DNA of 64,000 bases from Ruegeria sp. A3M17 (GTDB lineage: Bacteria; Pseudomonadota; Alphaproteobacteria; Rhodobacterales; Rhodobacteraceae): NCBI RefSeq assembly GCF_003318255.1, contig NZ_QOCF01000014.1, positions 434,001 through 498,000 of the forward strand, in the 5' to 3' direction. A program made the position numbers and the translations under genes. Position 1 is the first letter of the stretch. Every line of letters starts with the position of its first letter. The notes below the pieces were generated by a model that worked only from the letters and a program-made list of their open reading frames with translations, was not told the DNA's origin and searched no databases. Positions 24,740 to 33,558 of this stretch are shown in pieces.

Positions 24740-26512
24740 TCACAGTGGCCAGAACACAAGGATGGCGGGAACGGAAACCGCAATGATCAGGATTTCCAGC
24801 GGCAACCCCATGCGCCAGTAGTCGCCAAACTGATACCCTCCGGGACCCAGGACCAACGTATTGTTCTTGTGCCCAATCGGTGTCAGGAACGCGGCCGAGG
24901 CTGCGACGGCGACGGTCATCAGGAACGGGTCGGGCGAAACCTCAAGCGTGCGGGCCATCTGGATACCGACCGGCGCTGCGACGATGGCCGTGGCCGTATT
25001 GTTCAGCACGTCTGACAGGGTCATGGTGACCACCATCAAAACGGTCAGAATGGCCCACGCCGGCAGCCCGTCGGTTAATTGAATCAACGCGTTCGCAATC
25101 AGTTCTGTACCACCGGACGTCTCCAACGCGCTGCCTAGAGGGATCATCGAGCCTAGCAGAACGACAACGGGCCACTCGATATGATTGTAAATATCGGCAA
25201 TCGGCATGATCTTGGTCAGAACATAGGCGACAACGACCAGCCCCAAAGCGATGGGCAGGTAGATCAGCCCGACACTGGCCGCCAGAACAGCTGCGCCAAA
25301 CAAGCCAATGGCAAGCCACGCTTTTTCGTTGGCGGTGACGTTCAGACCGCGTTCAGCAAGTGGCAAACAACCCAGCCATTCAGTCACATCGGCGCTGCGG
25401 TCACGCGGGCACAGCAGCAACAGAATATCGCCTGCCTCAATCTGAGTTTTGCGGACCTGTTCGGTAATGCGACGGCCCTGACGTGAAATCCCCATCAAAA
25501 CGGTGCTTTGACGCCAGGCCAATCCCAAGCCCTGCGCGGTGCGACCGGTGACGCGTGCATTCAACGGCACAACAACCTCAATCACCTCAAGACCGTCCCC
25601 TTCGGCGGTCAGCAATTCCTGACGGCGGGTATCCGAGAAGTCGAGGTTCAGCGCAGTGCGAAATTCGTCCAGCGCCTCGGGGCGGGCCTCTAGCACCAAC
25701 GCGTCGCCCGGTTTGATGGTCGCATGGGCCGACCGGCCATAGCGCCGTTTGCCATCTCGAATAAGGCCGATGATGGCCACGTCGGATTTCTCGGCGGCCT
25801 CATAAAGTTCGCTGACACGTTTTCCGATTTGCGGCGACTCTGGCGGGACCGTCAGTTCCGCTATGTATTCGGCAAGGGTTTCCGAGGCCTCTTCCTGTGT
25901 TCCGCGATTGGGAATCAACCGCCAGCCGACCAGTGCGACAAATGCCAGCCCGGCAATCGCTGCCAATCCACCGACGGGGGCGAAATCAAACATTCGGAAT
26001 GGCTCACCCAAAGTCTCAGCCCGGATTGATGCGATGATGATGTTGGGGGGCGTTCCAATCAACGTGGCCATGCCGCCCAAAATGGTGGCAAAGCTCAGCG
26101 GCATCAGGGTCAGACCGACCGGCCGCCCCGCCTTGCGCGCGGTTTGGATATCGACCGGCATCAGCAGCGCCAGCGCGGCCACATTGTTCATAAAGGCCGA
26201 CAGAACAGCGCCAATCCCGCCCATCAGCGCGATGTGCGCGCCAAGCCCGCGCGAGGCATCGACCAGCGTGCGGGTGATTAGGAAAACAGCGCCCGAACGC
26301 ACCAACCCAGCCGAGACGACCAGGACCAACGCGACGATGATCGTAGCGGGATGTCCGAACCCGGCAAAGGCATTTTCAACTGGCACAACACCCAGCGTAA
26401 CTCCGATCAATAGCGCGGTGAAGGCCACAAGGTCGTATCGGAACTTCCCCCAAAGCAGCATTCCAAACACAGTGGCGAAAAGGGAAAATAGAATAATCTG
26501 GTCTGTCGTCAT
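24740..26512 (-). CDS. SLC13-family permease with TrkA-C (RCK_C) domains
   Basis: A 590-residue transporter with the same layout as the gene at 18754-20532: hydrophobic half, a soluble insert with two RCK_C-like domains (about residues 200-370), and a second hydrophobic half. The paired signatures LIGTPPNIIIASIR and TPIGHKNNTLVLGPGGY are present. The family moves sulfate, dicarboxylates or related anions with sodium or protons. Sequence identity with the other copy is low outside these motifs, so they probably have different substrates. It is the first gene of a leftward cluster that ends at 21386. Confidence 0.9.
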   Translation of the reverse strand: MTTDQIILFSLFATVFGMLLWGKFRYDLVAFTALLIGVTLGVVPVENAFAGFGHPATIIVALVLVVSAGLVRSGAVFLITRTLVDASRGLGAHIALMGGIGAVLSAFMNNVAALALLMPVDIQTARKAGRPVGLTLMPLSFATILGGMATLIGTPPNIIIASIRAETLGEPFRMFDFAPVGGLAAIAGLAFVALVGWRLIPNRGTQEEASETLAEYIAELTVPPESPQIGKRVSELYEAAEKSDVAIIGLIRDGKRRYGRSAHATIKPGDALVLEARPEALDEFRTALNLDFSDTRRQELLTAEGDGLEVIEVVVPLNARVTGRTAQGLGLAWRQSTVLMGISRQGRRITEQVRKTQIEAGDILLLLCPRDRSADVTEWLGCLPLAERGLNVTANEKAWLAIGLFGAAVLAASVGLIYLPIALGLVVVAYVLTKIMPIADIYNHIEWPVVVLLGSMIPLGSALETSGGTELIANALIQLTDGLPAWAILTVLMVVTMTLSDVLNNTATAIVAAPVGIQMARTLEVSPDPFLMTVAVAASAAFLTPIGHKNNTLVLGPGGYQFGDYWRMGLPLEILIIAVSVPAILVFWPL

Positions 26513-26622
26513 GCGGCCACCATACCCTTCGCGGCGACTGTCGCAAGCCGCTCTCTTGATCCTTGGCCCCGCAAACGTCTATATGAGCGCCGAATACGCA
26601 ATCACGATGACGAGGACGCAAC

Positions 26623-27363
26623 ATGGCAGGCCATTCCAAATGGGCCAACATCCAGCACCGCAAGGGGCGTCAGGACGCCGCGCGGTCCAAACTGTTTTCC
26701 AAACTGTCGAAAGAGATCACCGTCGCTGCCAAGATGGGCGACCCGGATCCTGAAAAAAACCCACGGTTGCGTTTGGCCGTGAAAGAAGCCAAGTCACAGT
26801 CGGTTCCAAAAGATGTCATCGACCGCGCGATCAAGAAATCGACGGCGGGCGAAGGCGATGAATACGAAGAGATCCGGTATGAAGGCTATGGTCCGAACGG
26901 TGTGGCGGTGATCGTCGAGACCATGACCGACAACCGCAACCGCACCGCTTCGACCGTTCGCTCGACCTTTTCCAAGAACGGCGGCAACCTGGGCGAAACC
27001 GGTTCGGTTGGCTTCATGTTCGAACGCAAGGGCGAAGTGGTTTATCCGGGTTCCGTCGGTGACGCGGACACCGTGTTCGAAGCCGCAATCGAAGCCGGTG
27101 CCGAAGATGTCGAAAGCTCGGAAGAAGGGCATATCATCTGGTGTGCCGATACCGACCTGAACGAAGTGTCGAGCGCCCTTGAAGCTGCTCTGGGGGAAAC
27201 GGATTCCACCAAGCTGATCTGGAAACCCACGACGACAACCGAGCTGGGTCTGGAAGATATGCAAAAGCTGATGAAACTGGTCGATGCGCTGGAAGACGAC
27301 GATGACGTTCAGCGCGTGACGACGAATTTCGAAGCCACGGACGAGGTCATGGCTCAGCTCTGA
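26623..27363 (+). CDS. yebC: YebC/PmpR family DNA-binding / translation factor
   Basis: A 246-residue YebC family protein with the unmistakable N-terminus [19 protein letters not shown] and a typical middle segment [19 protein letters not shown]. Members have been described as transcription regulators (PmpR) and, more recently, as ribosome-associated factors that help translate proline-rich stretches. GAGGA precedes the ATG. It is followed by a strong terminator. Often yebC sits beside ruvC; here it does not. Confidence 0.96.
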   Translation: MAGHSKWANIQHRKGRQDAARSKLFSKLSKEITVAAKMGDPDPEKNPRLRLAVKEAKSQSVPKDVIDRAIKKSTAGEGDEYEEIRYEGYGPNGVAVIVETMTDNRNRTASTVRSTFSKNGGNLGETGSVGFMFERKGEVVYPGSVGDADTVFEAAIEAGAEDVESSEEGHIIWCADTDLNEVSSALEAALGETDSTKLIWKPTTTTELGLEDMQKLMKLVDALEDDDDVQRVTTNFEATDEVMAQL

Positions 27364-27384
27364 TCCCCATTGCAAGAAAAGCAC

Positions 27385-27414
27385 GAAAAACCCGGTCTTT
27401 GGCCGGGTTTTTTG
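27385..27414 (+). terminator. Rho-independent terminator of yebC
   Basis: AAAAACCCGG, loop TCTTTGG, CCGGGTTTTTTGC: a GC-rich stem and T-run about 20 bases after yebC. The A-run lets it act in both directions. Confidence 0.88.
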
Positions 27415-27519
27415 CATTTAGCACAGGGTGTTCTTGGCCGGTCGCATGGAACTCAGTACAATTGGCTGAATAAGCTTAAGCAGTACGTCTTTTTCAAGCC
27501 AAGGAACTCAGACGCCGGA

Positions 27520-28791
27520 ATGATGGACAATTCACAGCATACGTCCAAAAGAAACGTTCCGGTTCTGGCCGGTCAAAGCATTCTATCCCAGGTGGCGTGG
27601 ACCCTTGGCAGCCCATCCGTGGTCTTGCCATTTCTGGCCGTGTCGCTTGAGCTTCCGATGTTCATAGCCGGTGCGCTGGTGTCGGTGCGGATGGTTGGCA
27701 GCATGATTTCGGATGTTTTCCTGGCGCATCCCATCGCGGCGCGTGACCGCAAGAAACGCGCAATCGCGATGACTGAGGTCGCAATCGGTGCCTGCTTGAT
27801 TTTGGCTTTGTTGGTGGCTGCAACCGGTGTGGTACCGGTCATCGGGGTGGCCTTTGTCGCGGCGTTCTTCATGATCGGTTTGATCGAAGAAATTCAGTCG
27901 CTGATGTATACCGATCTGCTGGGCGATCAGGTGCGCTCCAAATCGCGGATGATCATGCACTATCTGCAACTGGGGGTGGGTGGATTGGGCGCAATCGGCT
28001 TGGCGTTGCTGGTTCACGAGATCACCAAAGAAAACCCACCGTTTTCGCGCCATTCCGCAGTCATCGCGGTTTCGGTAACATTCTTTGTCTTGTCCGGCCT
28101 GTCGATTCTTATGATGTCCGAAACCGCTGGTCCCACCGAGCAAAAGGGCGCGCAACGAGCCGAGAAGCGAAAGTTCCTCGATAACTTCACCGATATCGCC
28201 GCAATGTTCGATCAGCGCTGGTTCCGCCGTTATATGATCATGCGCATGCCGCTTGTCGTCGTATCCCTGTCCGTACCGTTCTTTGCGTTGATCGCTGCCG
28301 AAGCGCACCACGGCTCGGCCAGGGGGCTGACGGCGATGATCGTGTCGTCGGCGTCGGGGTATCTTGTATCTGCCCCTCTGTGGCAATTGGTGAACATGAA
28401 ATCGCATCGCGCCGTGATGGTCACCGGGAACCTGATGGTGGCCCTGACGGGCGGCGCGCTTTTGTCCGTGCACTTTCTGGGCATGGACCATGACGTTCAC
28501 TTGCACGCCATTGCCTTGTTCGTTGTCACTGTTGCGGTGACAGGGATCAGCAGCGCCCGCAAGCTGTACTTCCTGGACGTCGCCCCAAAAGATCAGAGGG
28601 TCAAAGGTGCCGCAGCGGTCAAGAGCATTTGCCGGATCTCTGGCGTATTGCTCTCGGCCGCGTTGGCAGGCGTTGCGCATTTGCACGAGGTCGCCTGGGC
28701 AATCGTCTTCATCGTCGCCACAAGCGTTTTCGCGGCGGTTGCCTGTTACCGTGTGGTTGTACCCAGCGAGAAAAAAGCAGTTCAGTCCTAG
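27520..28791 (+). CDS. MFS-type transporter
   Basis: About 423 residues with 11-12 hydrophobic helices; the segment between the two six-helix halves is hydrophilic (ETAGPTEQKGAQRAEKRK). The early helix and loop GALVSVRMVGSMISDVFLAH resembles the conserved MFS motif A region, though it is divergent. No substrate can be named. The start is taken at ATG ATG (27520/27523); an upstream in-frame extension overlaps the yebC terminator and is unlikely. It converges with argP (four-base overlap of the stops). Confidence 0.78.
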   Translation: MMDNSQHTSKRNVPVLAGQSILSQVAWTLGSPSVVLPFLAVSLELPMFIAGALVSVRMVGSMISDVFLAHPIAARDRKKRAIAMTEVAIGACLILALLVAATGVVPVIGVAFVAAFFMIGLIEEIQSLMYTDLLGDQVRSKSRMIMHYLQLGVGGLGAIGLALLVHEITKENPPFSRHSAVIAVSVTFFVLSGLSILMMSETAGPTEQKGAQRAEKRKFLDNFTDIAAMFDQRWFRRYMIMRMPLVVVSLSVPFFALIAAEAHHGSARGLTAMIVSSASGYLVSAPLWQLVNMKSHRAVMVTGNLMVALTGGALLSVHFLGMDHDVHLHAIALFVVTVAVTGISSARKLYFLDVAPKDQRVKGAAAVKSICRISGVLLSAALAGVAHLHEVAWAIVFIVATSVFAAVACYRVVVPSEKKAVQS

Positions 28792-29684
28792 TCTGCAGTT
28801 TCAGCCGGAAGCAGGGCACCACTGGCGGCGCGTTTGACCGCGTCGGTCAAGGGGGCCAACGCCGTGGATAGCACACGACCCACCTGCCAGGTCAGCCCTA
28901 CGTCAAGCCGCGCGTCCGGTACCAAAGGGCATAACCGACCGTCTTCCAGCGCTGGGCGCGCAAGGCTTTCCGGGTTCATTCCCCAACCAATCCCCGCAAT
29001 GGCCGCTTCTACAAATCCCTGAGAGGACGGCAGGAAATGCGAAGGGGGTGATAGCCGTTGACCTGTCTGCTGGGTAACCCAAGCTTTTTGCAGGCTATCC
29101 TTGCGGTTGAATGTCAAACAGGTGGCGCGGGACAATGTGTCGATATTTACACCGTCCGTGAACCATTTGCGCATGAAATCGGGGCTGGCCGTGGGGATGT
29201 ACCGCAGGGCGCCAAGGGCGACGGCGTCGCTGCCTGGCACTGTATCACCTCCGACCGTTATGGCGGCGCTGACCTCTCCGCGCCTCAGCCATTCCGCCGA
29301 ATGATCCTGATCGTCAACGACCAGATCGAATAGCAGGCCGTCGACCTGAGACATGACATTGATGAACCACGTCGCCAGAACGTCGGCTGGCACTGCGACG
29401 CGCACGCGTGCAGGGCCGTTGGTTTGATCAAGCGTCAGTTCGCGGGCCAGATGCGTCTCAAGTAACCCTATGTCCTCGGCGTGTTGAGCGATGCGCAAAC
29501 CCATCGGAGTGCCCGTGCAGGGCGTTCCCCGATTGATCAGGGTTGCGCCGACAAGGTCTTCCAGCGCCTTGATCCGCTGTGAAACCGCGGAAGGCGTCAC
29601 CGCAAGTTCCGAGGCGGCCGCGTCAAAGCTGCCATGACGCAGGATGGCAGACAGCGCAGTCAGGTGGTTTGGATCCAGTAACAT
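28788..29684 (-). CDS. argP: LysR regulator ArgP (IciA-like)
   Basis: A 298-residue LysR protein of the ArgP subgroup. The HTH is at about residues 3-60 (LDPNHLTALSAILRHGSFDA, then AVTPSAVSQRIKALE). In other bacteria ArgP senses lysine/arginine and activates the exporter gene argO/lysE. Here it is divergent from exactly such a gene, 86 bases away, which strongly supports the assignment. The spacer is AT-rich, including TTAATTCAGG and TTTAATTTGAT, and should hold the ArgP site. Confidence 0.93.
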   Translation of the reverse strand: MLLDPNHLTALSAILRHGSFDAAASELAVTPSAVSQRIKALEDLVGATLINRGTPCTGTPMGLRIAQHAEDIGLLETHLARELTLDQTNGPARVRVAVPADVLATWFINVMSQVDGLLFDLVVDDQDHSAEWLRRGEVSAAITVGGDTVPGSDAVALGALRYIPTASPDFMRKWFTDGVNIDTLSRATCLTFNRKDSLQKAWVTQQTGQRLSPPSHFLPSSQGFVEAAIAGIGWGMNPESLARPALEDGRLCPLVPDARLDVGLTWQVGRVLSTALAPLTDAVKRAASGALLPAETAD

Positions 29685-29770
29685 TAGACAGACTTAATTC
29701 AGGTCAGTTTCTTTAATTTGATAGATGCTTGGTAGGCAAGTAGTCAACGCCTCAGACTATCGGAGGTTTC

Positions 29771-30370
29771 ATGTCCACATCCTTGATCGCAGGTTTTGTG
29801 CTTGGCTTCAGCCTGATCCTCGCCATAGGCGCGCAAAACGCCTTTGTTCTGCGTCAGGGATTGCGGCGCGAGCACGTATTCCCACTGTGCCTGACTTGCG
29901 CGGTGTCTGATGCCATTCTCATAGCCGCGGGCGTTGCGGGTTTTGGAACATTGGCGCACGCGTTGCCCTGGTTCGAGACTGTCATGCGATATGGCGGGGC
30001 GATCTTCCTGATATGGTACGGTTTGCGCAGCCTGGGTTCGGCCTGGCGCGGCGGAGCGGTGATGGAGATCGGCGAGGGGAAGCGCGTCAGCCTGAAATCT
30101 GTTTTGCTGACCGTTCTTGCGTTCACATGGCTGAACCCGCATGTCTATCTGGATACGGTTGTGCTGATCGGGTCAATCTCGGCGCAGTATGATGATCGGC
30201 TGGCCTTTGCGATTGGGGCAATGACGTCCAGCTTTGTGTTCTTCTTCTCGCTGGGCTACGGGGCAGGGATGCTGTCCCCGATTTTTGCAAGACCACGGGC
30301 GTGGCAGGTGCTGGATTTAATAATCGGCGTGGTCATGCTGGCAATTGCTGCAAAGCTCGTATTGATGTGA
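29771..30370 (+). CDS. lysE: LysE/ArgO-family amino acid exporter
   Basis: A 199-residue inner-membrane protein with six hydrophobic helices and the family N-terminus FVLGFSLILAIGAQNAFVLR (the conserved GxQNxFxLR motif). LysE/ArgO proteins export lysine or arginine to prevent toxic build-up. The neighbouring argP on the other strand is the usual regulator. The length and the TWLNPHVYLDTV segment fit ArgO closely. Lysine versus arginine preference cannot be told. Confidence 0.94.
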   Translation: MSTSLIAGFVLGFSLILAIGAQNAFVLRQGLRREHVFPLCLTCAVSDAILIAAGVAGFGTLAHALPWFETVMRYGGAIFLIWYGLRSLGSAWRGGAVMEIGEGKRVSLKSVLLTVLAFTWLNPHVYLDTVVLIGSISAQYDDRLAFAIGAMTSSFVFFFSLGYGAGMLSPIFARPRAWQVLDLIIGVVMLAIAAKLVLM

Positions 30371-30410
30371 CGGGTTGCCTCTGCCAAGCATTCGGTGTTC
30401 AACCGTTAAC

Positions 30411-31319
30411 ATGTCAACTTTAACCGCCCAACACCGCCCCATGGCTGGCATGCTCTGGATGTTTTCGGCAGGCTTGTCGTTTGTGGTCATGACCGCGTTG
30501 GTAAAGTCGCTGGGCTCAACGATGGACCCTACGCAGGCTGCGTTCCTGCGCTTTGCCTTCGGCTTGATCTTTCTGTTGCCGGCGTTGCGCTTGGTGTTGA
30601 AAACCCACCTAACACGCAGCCACATCGTATTGCTGGGGACACGCGGTGTCGTCCACGCATTTGCAGTGATGCTGTGGTTCTTCTCGATGACCCAGATCCC
30701 GCTGGCCGAGGTTACGGCGATGAACTACATGACGCCGGTCTATGTCACGCTGGGGGCGGCGTTGTTTCTGGGCGAGAAGCTGGCCATCCGTCGGATCGCC
30801 GCGATTGGCGTGGCGCTGGTTGGCGTTCTGATCATCCTAAGGCCAGGCTTTCGAGAAATTTCGCCTGGTCACCTCACCATGTTGGGCACAGCCCTGACAT
30901 TGGGCGGGTCTTATCTGATAGCCAAAGTGCTTGTGCGGGATCTGCCGCCGTCGGTCGTCGTGGCGCATATGTCGATCTGGGTGACCATAGCCCTGATCCC
31001 CTTTGCGATTGCGGTTTGGACCACGCCCAGCTTGCGCGACCTTGGCGTGCTGTTTCTGGTGGCCAGTTTTGCCACGGCGGGCCACTATTTCATGACGATC
31101 GCACTTAAGGCGGCCCCGGTCGCGGTCACACAGCCGGTTACGTTCCTGCAGCTGATCTGGGCCACCCTGTTGGGCGCGCTGGTTTTCAATGAAAGCGTCG
31201 ACATCTGGGTAGTCGCGGGTGGTACGGTGATTCTGCTAGCGGTCGGTTTCATTGCCTGGCGCGAAGCGGTTTTGAACCGCAGTAGCTTGACGACCCCGAG
31301 TATCGCACCCAAACTCTGA
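30411..31319 (+). CDS. EamA (DMT) family transporter
   Basis: About 302 residues with ten hydrophobic helices in two EamA repeats (about residues 12-140 and 155-290). Typical features are the helix-end MNYMTPVYVTLGAALFLGE in the first repeat and VTFLQLIWATLLGALVFNE in the second. DMT exporters handle amino acids, metabolites or drugs; no substrate is evident. It lies about 40 bases after lysE and may be expressed with it. The ATG at 30411 is selected as the first start near the first helix; the Shine-Dalgarno is weak. Confidence 0.87.
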   Translation: MSTLTAQHRPMAGMLWMFSAGLSFVVMTALVKSLGSTMDPTQAAFLRFAFGLIFLLPALRLVLKTHLTRSHIVLLGTRGVVHAFAVMLWFFSMTQIPLAEVTAMNYMTPVYVTLGAALFLGEKLAIRRIAAIGVALVGVLIILRPGFREISPGHLTMLGTALTLGGSYLIAKVLVRDLPPSVVVAHMSIWVTIALIPFAIAVWTTPSLRDLGVLFLVASFATAGHYFMTIALKAAPVAVTQPVTFLQLIWATLLGALVFNESVDIWVVAGGTVILLAVGFIAWREAVLNRSSLTTPSIAPKL

Positions 31320-31347
31320 CCGTTGACGGTTGCGTGAAACGTTATTG

Positions 31348-31361
31348 ATTGACGAGTCAAT
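31348..31361 (+). promoter_or_regulatory. Candidate BetI operator with overlapping promoter
   Basis: ATTGAC, GA, GTCAAT is a perfect palindrome about 46 bases before betI, within the wider TTGATTGACGAGTCAATAA. It contains TTGACG, which with TAGCGT at 31372-31377 has a 17-base spacing and may be the promoter. Known BetI sites are similar AT-flanked palindromes over the bet promoter, so autoregulation released by choline is the natural inference. Confidence 0.6.
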
Positions 31362-31407
31362 AAAAACCCCTTAGCGTTTTCTCAATAAACGCAATGAGGG
31401 GATAGCG

Positions 31408-31980
31408 ATGCCGAAACTCGGAATGGAGCCAATCCGCCGTGACGCGATCGTCAAGGCAACAATTGCCGAGCTCGGGTCGAAGAAATCCCTTGATGTAACT
31501 GTCAGCCAGATTGCCAAACGGGCAGGAATGTCCAGCGCGCTGGCGCATCATTATTTCGGTGGCAAAGATCAGATCTTTCTGGCTGCCATGCGCCGCATCC
31601 TGTCGGACTTTGCCGACGAGGCTAGGCAGGAGCTGAAGAATGCTGTCCCGCAGCAGCGCGCGCAGGCCATTATCCGGGCCTGTTTTGCACCATCGTGTTT
31701 CACACCGGATGTCATCGCCGCGTGGATGACATTTTACGTGCTGGCCCAAACCAATGATGACGCCTTGCGCCTGTGGCAAATTTATCAGGCGCGTATTCGG
31801 TCGAACCTGACCCACGCCCTGCGCCCGTTGCTGAGCGATCCTGCCGAGGCGGCCGAAAACATGATCGCCCTGATCGATGGGCTGTATATCCGCGCCGCAC
31901 TCAGCGCGCCGGAAGAACCGCAGCTGGCGGTCAATCACGCGATGCGTGTCCTCAACACTCTGCTCGAGGCTGAAAAATGA
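31408..31980 (+). CDS. betI: Transcriptional repressor BetI
   Basis: A 190-residue TetR-family regulator. The N-terminus (MPKLGMEPIRRDAIVKATI) and the HTH at about residues 25-50 (VSQIAKRAGMSSALAHHYF) match BetI. BetI represses choline-uptake and oxidation genes until choline is present. The downstream betC overlaps it by four bases (ATGA), so regulator and choline-sulfatase are translated together. GAGGGG precedes the ATG. The palindrome at 31348-31361 is the likely operator. Confidence 0.95.
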   Translation: MPKLGMEPIRRDAIVKATIAELGSKKSLDVTVSQIAKRAGMSSALAHHYFGGKDQIFLAAMRRILSDFADEARQELKNAVPQQRAQAIIRACFAPSCFTPDVIAAWMTFYVLAQTNDDALRLWQIYQARIRSNLTHALRPLLSDPAEAAENMIALIDGLYIRAALSAPEEPQLAVNHAMRVLNTLLEAEK

Positions 31981-33485
31981 CAAAACCGAACATTCTGATC
32001 CTGATGGTGGATCAGTTGAACGGGACCCTCTTTCCAGACGGTCCCGCTGATTGGCTTCACGCTCCGAACCTGAAGAAGCTGGCCCAGCGGTCGACCCGGT
32101 TTGCCAATGCTTATACGGCTTCGCCGCTTTGTGCGCCGGGGCGGGCCAGTTTCATGTCCGGTCAGTTGCCCTCGCGCACGGGTGTCTACGACAACGCCGC
32201 AGAATTCCGCAGCGACATCCCAACATATGCGCACCATCTGCGGCGCGCGGGCTATTACACCTGCCTGTCCGGTAAGATGCACTTTGTCGGCCCCGACCAG
32301 ATGCACGGGTTCGAGGATCGCCTGACCACTGATATCTATCCGGCTGATTTCGGCTGGACGCCGGACTATCGCAAACCGGGCGAGCGTATTGACTGGTGGT
32401 ACCACAATATGGGCTCGGTGACGGGCGCAGGCGTGGCCGAAATATCCAACCAGATGGAGTATGACGACGAGGTCGCCTACAACGCAAAGGCCAAGATATA
32501 TGATCTGGCGCGCGGCAAGGATGACCGCCCGTGGTGCGTGACCGTCAGCTTTACCCACCCGCATGACCCTTACGTGGCGCGCCGCAAGTATTGGGATCTG
32601 TACGAAGATTGCGAGCACCTGCAGCCCGAGATTGCGGACATTGGTTATGACAATCAGGACCCGCACTCAAAGCGTATCTTTGATGCCAATGATTGGCGCA
32701 GCTTCGACATCACAGAAGAAGACATCCGCAAGTCGCGCCGCGCGTACTTTTCCAATATTTCATATCTGGACGACAAGATCGGTGAAATCCTCGAGGTGCT
32801 GGAAGCAACCCGGCAAGAGGCGATCATCATGTTTGTCTCGGACCACGGTGACATGCTGGGTGAGCGGGGCCTGTGGTTCAAAATGAACTTCTACGAAGGA
32901 TCGGCGCGCGTACCGTTGATGATTGCCGCCCCGGACATGCCGGCAGGCCGTATCGATACACCGGTTTCGACAATCGACGTCACGCCGACCCTTGGCGCAC
33001 TGGCGGGTGTAGATATGGCCGGGATCGCTCCGTGGACCGATGGCGAAGACCTTGTGCCGCTGGCCAATGGCACCGAACGAACTGCCCCGGTGAAGATGGA
33101 ATATGCGGCCGAAGGCTCGTATGCGCCGCTGGTTTCGCTGCGCTATGGCAAGTGGAAATACAATCGCTGCGCATTGGACCCAGATCAGCTGTACGATCTG
33201 GAATCCGATCCCCACGAGTTGGAAAATCTTGCGGAAAAGCCCGAACACGCAGGCACGCTGGAAACCCTGCGCGCGAAATCTGAGGCGCGTTGGGACCTGG
33301 ATCAATTCGACGCGGATGTACGCGCCAGCCAGGCGCGCCGCTGGGTAGTTTACGAGGCGCTGCGGCAGGGTGGGTATTACCCGTGGGACTACCAGCCACT
33401 GCAGAAGGCATCCGAGCGCTACATGCGCAACCATATGGATCTGAACAACGTTGAGGAAAATGCCCGTTTCCCACGCGGCGAGTAA
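31977..33485 (+). CDS. betC: Choline-sulfatase
   Basis: Hydrolyses choline-O-sulfate to choline and sulfate, giving access to an osmolyte as carbon, nitrogen or sulfur source. The 502-residue product carries the sulfatase signature C52-A-P-G-R, where Cys52 is to be converted to formylglycine by a separate enzyme, and metal residues in [11 protein letters not shown] (Asp12) and [11 protein letters not shown]. The last 60 residues ([19 protein letters not shown]) match the C-terminal extension of choline-sulfatases. No signal peptide is present, so the enzyme is cytoplasmic. Confidence 0.96.
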   Translation: MTKPNILILMVDQLNGTLFPDGPADWLHAPNLKKLAQRSTRFANAYTASPLCAPGRASFMSGQLPSRTGVYDNAAEFRSDIPTYAHHLRRAGYYTCLSGKMHFVGPDQMHGFEDRLTTDIYPADFGWTPDYRKPGERIDWWYHNMGSVTGAGVAEISNQMEYDDEVAYNAKAKIYDLARGKDDRPWCVTVSFTHPHDPYVARRKYWDLYEDCEHLQPEIADIGYDNQDPHSKRIFDANDWRSFDITEEDIRKSRRAYFSNISYLDDKIGEILEVLEATRQEAIIMFVSDHGDMLGERGLWFKMNFYEGSARVPLMIAAPDMPAGRIDTPVSTIDVTPTLGALAGVDMAGIAPWTDGEDLVPLANGTERTAPVKMEYAAEGSYAPLVSLRYGKWKYNRCALDPDQLYDLESDPHELENLAEKPEHAGTLETLRAKSEARWDLDQFDADVRASQARRWVVYEALRQGGYYPWDYQPLQKASERYMRNHMDLNNVEENARFPRGE

Positions 33486-33512
33486 CCTCTTCACCTTTTT
33501 GAAAATACTCCT

Positions 33513-33539
33513 GCCGAACGGTTCAAAACGCGGTTCGGC
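33513..33539 (+). repeat. Inverted repeat between betC and betA
   Basis: GCCGAAC and GTTCGGC arms enclose a 13-base loop in the 73-base gap. Just before it, CTTCACCTTTTTGAAAATAC (from 33489) partly resembles the intergenic element core. No T-run follows, so it may be an mRNA processing or stability hairpin, or a scar of rearrangement in this cluster. Confidence 0.4.
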
Positions 33540-33558
33540 GGGATATGGAGACCTGAAA

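Noticed and set aside
27583-28686. A 367-codon minus-strand frame
   Set aside because: Antisense to the MFS transporter; the translation is His/Gln/Arg-rich with no family look.
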